Positions 60,646 through 64,000 of a stretch of 64,000 nt of DNA are shown in pieces. The position numbers and the translations under genes were made by a program. Below the pieces are notes generated by a model, which did no database searches, had not been told where the DNA came from, and was given only the letters and a program-made list of their open reading frames with translations. Source of the stretch: Duncaniella dubosii (GTDB lineage Bacteria > Bacteroidota > Bacteroidia > Bacteroidales > Muribaculaceae); NCBI RefSeq assembly GCF_004803915.1, contig NZ_CP039396.1:2604001-2668000 (forward strand), given 5' to 3'. Each line of letters begins with the position of its first letter. Position 1 is the first letter of the stretch.

Positions 60646-61521
60646 ATGAAAATAGGATTAATACAGCAGCATAACACTCCGGATATCGACGATAACCGTC
60701 GTCGTCTTGGAGAAAAGGTACTTGAACTTGCGCGTCGTGGCGCAGAGCTTGTGGTACTTCAGGAGCTTCACGATTCGCTCTATTTCTGTCAGGTCGAGAA
60801 TGTCGATAATTTCGACCTTGCGGTGCCGCTCGACTCTCTGACCGTAGATTTTTATTCAGAAATCGCACGTCAGGGCGGTGTGGTGCTTGTGACATCTTTG
60901 TTTGAGCGCCGGGCGGCCGGACTTTACCACAACACATCCCTTGTCTTTGACACTGACGGATCGATTGCGGGAAAGTATCGTAAAATGCACATTCCCGATG
61001 ACCCTGCATATTATGAGAAATTCTATTTTACACCCGGCGACCTTGGATTTAAACCGATTGACACTTCGCTTGGACGGCTTGGTGTCCTCGTGTGCTGGGA
61101 TCAATGGTATCCTGAAGCCGCACGTCTTATGGCGATGAACGGAGCGCAGATGCTCATTTATCCGACGGCCATAGGTTGGGAGAGCAGTGATACTCCCGAC
61201 GAGAAGACCCGTCAGCGTGAGGCGTGGATCACTGTTCAGCGCGGACATGCCGTTGCCAACGGCCTCCCTGTCGTGACTGTCAACCGTGTCGGTCATGAGC
61301 CGGATCCCTCAGGCGCTACCAACGGAATCACATTCTGGGGTTCAAGTTTCGTCGCCGGACCTCAGGGCGAGATGATTTATCTTGCACCTGACGACGAGGA
61401 GGCCGTGACCATAGTGGATGTCGACATGAAGCGCTCTGAACAGGTGCGTCGCTGGTGGCCTTTCCTCCGTGACCGTCGTATAGATAACTATGGCGACTTG
61501 ACGCGCCGTTTCATTGACTGA
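60646..61521 (+). CDS. aguB: N-carbamoylputrescine amidase
   Basis: The 291-residue nitrilase-fold hydrolase turns N-carbamoylputrescine into putrescine. The Glu-Lys-Cys triad is visible in QELHDSLYFC, YRKMHIPDDP and GVLVCWDQWYPEAARL. The protein starts at ATG 60646 (MKIGLIQQ), 2 bases after the aguA stop. Together with aguA it gives a putrescine route from agmatine, independent of ornithine decarboxylase. Confidence 0.93.
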   Translation: MKIGLIQQHNTPDIDDNRRRLGEKVLELARRGAELVVLQELHDSLYFCQVENVDNFDLAVPLDSLTVDFYSEIARQGGVVLVTSLFERRAAGLYHNTSLVFDTDGSIAGKYRKMHIPDDPAYYEKFYFTPGDLGFKPIDTSLGRLGVLVCWDQWYPEAARLMAMNGAQMLIYPTAIGWESSDTPDEKTRQREAWITVQRGHAVANGLPVVTVNRVGHEPDPSGATNGITFWGSSFVAGPQGEMIYLAPDDEEAVTIVDVDMKRSEQVRRWWPFLRDRRIDNYGDLTRRFID

Positions 61522-61542
61522 CCTCAACAGTTTCACCATCGA

Positions 61543-62094
61543 TTGAAAAAGACAAATCCTTTTGTCACCACATCCGGTGACTATCTATCTGTGCTTCTCT
61601 CGCTATGGCTTCCGCGCTATGGCTGGCTTGTCATCACGCCGATATTGGTCTGCGGTGTATTAGGGGCTGTTTTCGACGGGCGTCTTATGCTGGTCGCTCT
61701 TATGCTTCTGTTCATTGTAGTGCCGATGCTGATGTCGTTTCTTTATACCTATTATATGCTTACTCCCGAAGCACGGCGTGCTGTCATCAGAAAGACTGTG
61801 GAGATTGACGAGGGACGTTCCATAGGGTTGACCTATCTGCCTGATGAGAAACGGGAGGATAATCGTTCGAAGCGCATGCTTCTGCCCATCGCAAAGGATG
61901 ATGAGGCTGAGCCACAGATGCCTGCGCTTCCCATACCTGACCCGGAAAAGATTGACTGGTCAGAGGTGATTGGCGTAAAATATACTTCACGTTTTACGGT
62001 CTATCTTCTGCGGGGAGCGCGTCTGACATTTCTGCTGATTCCTCATTCAGCGTTTCAATCTGTTGAAAAAAAAACGATTGCCAGCGAAGAATAG
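61543..62094 (+). CDS. Two-span membrane protein, YcxB-like
   Basis: The 183-residue frame has two transmembrane helices (about residues 26-45 and 50-68), then a charged cytoplasmic domain with IPDPEKIDWSEVIGVKYTSRFTVYLLRG, similar to the YcxB-like C-terminal domain. There is no ATG at the beginning; TTG 61543 is the best start given spacing to aguB (21 bases). Function unknown. Confidence 0.65.
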   Translation: MKKTNPFVTTSGDYLSVLLSLWLPRYGWLVITPILVCGVLGAVFDGRLMLVALMLLFIVVPMLMSFLYTYYMLTPEARRAVIRKTVEIDEGRSIGLTYLPDEKREDNRSKRMLLPIAKDDEAEPQMPALPIPDPEKIDWSEVIGVKYTSRFTVYLLRGARLTFLLIPHSAFQSVEKKTIASEE

Positions 62095-62208
62095 AGAGGC
62101 TGAACATCCGCCCGAATTATTTATATTCGCATAAATAGAACTGCAATCTCACCACGTCGGTTATTATAATTGATATCATAAATCTCCAACCCTAAATAAA
62201 AAATTGAC

Positions 62209-62967
62209 ATGACATCACCTCGCAGCAAAGTTTACGGTCTGATTGGGTTTCCGCTCACCCATTCATTCTCGATGAGCTATTTTAACAATATGTTCGAATC
62301 TGAGAATATTGATGCTGAATACGTTAATTTTGAAATCCCTGATATCGGAGATCTCATGGAGGTCGTTTCCGAAAATCATAATCTTGCAGGACTGAATGTG
62401 ACCATTCCTTACAAGGAACAGGTGATTCCCTACATGGATGAAATGGATTCTGAGGCCGCGCTTATCGGAGCGGTCAATGTCATCAAGATTATTCGCGGCA
62501 AGAATGGCGATATACGGTTGAAAGGTTACAACAGCGATGCAATGGGATTTCAGAATTCGATAGCTCCGTTGATTAATAATAAACGAAACCGTGCTCTTAT
62601 TCTCGGCACCGGCGGCGCTTCAAAGGCGGTCTATCGTGCATTGGTCAATCTTGGTGTCGAACCGGTATTCGTGTCACGCAATCCTGAGGCCGGCGAACTT
62701 GCATACTCCGATTTGACTCCGGAGGTGATGGAGAGCCATAAGGTAATTGTCAATTGCACTCCTTTAGGGATGTATCCCAATGTCGATCGCTGTCCTGATA
62801 TCCCGTATGATTTATTGACATCCGAACATCTCTGTTATGATTTGATCTATAATCCTGATGTGACCACCTTTATGAAGAAATCACGTGCAAACGGAGCTGA
62901 GGTGAAGAATGGTCTTGAAATGCTCTTGCTACAGGCGTTTGAATCGTGGAATATCTGGAATCTATGA
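62209..62967 (+). CDS. aroE: Shikimate dehydrogenase
   Basis: The 252-residue enzyme reduces 3-dehydroshikimate with NADPH in aromatic amino acid synthesis. Motifs seen: GFPLTHSFSMSYFN, the catalytic Lys in NVTIPYKEQ, the Asp in GYNSDAMGF, and NADP-binding LGTGGASKAV with NCTPLGMYPN. Length is slightly below E. coli AroE. Preceding 114 bases have no clear promoter; the start is supported by the conserved VYGLIGFPL. Confidence 0.93.
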   Translation: MTSPRSKVYGLIGFPLTHSFSMSYFNNMFESENIDAEYVNFEIPDIGDLMEVVSENHNLAGLNVTIPYKEQVIPYMDEMDSEAALIGAVNVIKIIRGKNGDIRLKGYNSDAMGFQNSIAPLINNKRNRALILGTGGASKAVYRALVNLGVEPVFVSRNPEAGELAYSDLTPEVMESHKVIVNCTPLGMYPNVDRCPDIPYDLLTSEHLCYDLIYNPDVTTFMKKSRANGAEVKNGLEMLLLQAFESWNIWNL

Positions 62968-63087
62968 TCGTTTCAACTTAAAAGTCATTATCGGGAACTA
63001 TGAGGGGTGGATGCCAGACAACAGTGTCTGCTTCCATAGATTCCCGAAGTTTGTATGTCAGTCAGCTGATAAATACCTCTCTTCATA

Positions 63088-64000
63088 ATGCGCCTTTCAC
63101 TGATGCCGCTTCTTCCGTTTACCATAGTTTTTATACTTGGTATTCTGTTGGAAGGGTGGGGTGTGGGCGCTTGGTTTATGGTCGTGCCATTGATTGGCGC
63201 GATTATATTGTGGCTGTTCAGACAGCCATATGGAGTGCTGATGTGTTGTGGGCTGATGTCGGGATTCGCTGTTGGTTTTGTTAGTCGTCCCGCATCATTC
63301 CCGATGGCCCTTTCAGGCATTTCGAAATATTATTCGGCCGTTGCTTTAGAAGTGAAATCATATGAGCCGACACAGATTATAATAGCCAGAATAGATAGCT
63401 GTGAAGGAGTCGCTGTCATGCCGTTCATGGCAAAACTGACGGTGCCGTCTTCGCTTCCTGCTGTCGATGAATGTGAGCGTCTGCGGTTTTCGTCATCACT
63501 TCAGCCTTCGGTTGCCGGACTGGATTTGCCTGACGAGATTGACTATGATGAGCCGTTGAGGCGTATGGGAGTCGTAGGGCAGGGCTTTGTACGCCCCGAC
63601 AGTCTTGAGGTCGTTGGCGGTGAACCGGGGCTGATTAATGACATACGTCGTTTTCGTTCTGACCTGATACTTGCCATTGTCAGATTGCCTGTTTCTGACC
63701 CGGTCAGGGAATTTCTATGTGCCACTATTGCAGGTGACCGTTCGATGTTGACGGCCGACCTGCGCGAGCTCTTTTCGTCGACAGGCCTTTCACACATCCT
63801 TGCGCTAAGCGGGCTGCATACAGGCATTCTGGCATGGATAATATCCGTGGCTCTTTTACCGCTCTATATTGCCGGTCTGCGATGGCTTCGCATCATGATT
63901 CTTCTGATTGCTCTTTGGGGATTTGCAGTGATGACAGGCTTGCCTCCGTCGGTTGTACGTTCGGTTGTAATGGCGACTGTTTTTCTTCTGGCCTATTCAT
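63088..64000 (+). CDS. comEC: ComEC/Rec2 family DNA uptake channel, N-terminal part
   Basis: An open frame runs from ATG 63088 to the end of the window. It has several transmembrane helices (from residue 8), a DUF4131-like region, and the competence core SGLHTGILAW followed by a run of helices ending in PSVVRSVVMATVFLLAY. ComEC carries single-stranded DNA across the inner membrane. The C-terminal part, with the metallo-beta-lactamase domain when present, lies outside. Confidence 0.85.
   Translation, partial: MRLSLMPLLPFTIVFILGILLEGWGVGAWFMVVPLIGAIILWLFRQPYGVLMCCGLMSGFAVGFVSRPASFPMALSGISKYYSAVALEVKSYEPTQIIIARIDSCEGVAVMPFMAKLTVPSSLPAVDECERLRFSSSLQPSVAGLDLPDEIDYDEPLRRMGVVGQGFVRPDSLEVVGGEPGLINDIRRFRSDLILAIVRLPVSDPVREFLCATIAGDRSMLTADLRELFSSTGLSHILALSGLHTGILAWIISVALLPLYIAGLRWLRIMILLIALWGFAVMTGLPPSVVRSVVMATVFLLAYS

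Noticed and set aside
60122-61009. 295-codon minus-strand frame across aguA and aguB
   Set aside because: It is antisense to two well-supported enzymes.

Overview
The window is a low-to-mid GC Bacteroidota genome segment. The -7 promoter motif TAnnTTTG recurs, PF14905-type outer-membrane barrels, PcfJ/PcfK conjugation proteins and IntDOT-like integrases are present, and the core genes (gyrA, clpC, thyA, folA, aguA/aguB, aroE, comEC) look like Bacteroidales. My best guess is a gut Muribaculaceae-type organism; that family assignment is an inference, not something the sequence proves.

Region 1 (1 to about 15235) is the decayed end of a conjugative element. It holds the tail of an M23 peptidase, three tandem tyrosine recombinases resembling a recombinase-in-trio (RIT) element, a lysozyme gene lacking its start, an AT-rich caspase-like gene, and a minus-strand block (PcfK, PcfJ, a small gene, DUF3873, a small gene). 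Two IS66 copies cut PcfJ and PcfK. A HigB/HigA-ImmA toxin-antitoxin module and a set of CCTAACA repeats follow up to the element end.

Region 2 (about 15236 to 30589) is an integrated mobilizable element bounded by a 13-bp direct repeat resembling a tRNA 3' end. It carries DUF3853, DUF3987, iteron-like repeats, MobC and a relaxase (split by IS66 copy 3). Its cargo is an outer-membrane protein, a small secreted protein, a TonB-type receptor, a Rossmann-like protein and a PAS-LuxR regulator. A second toxin-antitoxin pair and its own integrase close it. The same ATACAA arm-type repeats lie at both ends.

Region 3 (30590 to about 43200) starts with an IntDOT-like integrase, a 165-bp MITE with a perfect 8-bp target duplication, and an ORF6N gene. 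That gene is cut by IS66 copy 4, the only copy without a target duplication, so a deletion probably occurred there. Beyond it are an outer-membrane barrel with two small membrane proteins, and a membrane TPR regulator split by IS66 copy 5. Two previously uncalled small membrane peptides behind a promoter complete the region.

Region 4 (43244 to 64000) is core chromosome: clpC and gyrA from divergent promoters, a TPR protein, DUF1599 with a DoxX/MauE-like protein, nhaA, a HxlR regulator with its divergent NTF2-like target, ferredoxin proteins, thyA-folA, a DUF4136 lipoprotein, the aguA-aguB putrescine pathway, a membrane protein, aroE and the start of comEC.

Several genes, including the presumably essential gyrA and clpC, carry single-base frameshifts, mostly at homopolymers. 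These look more like consensus sequencing errors than real gene loss, and they call for caution in calling other frameshifted genes here pseudogenes.
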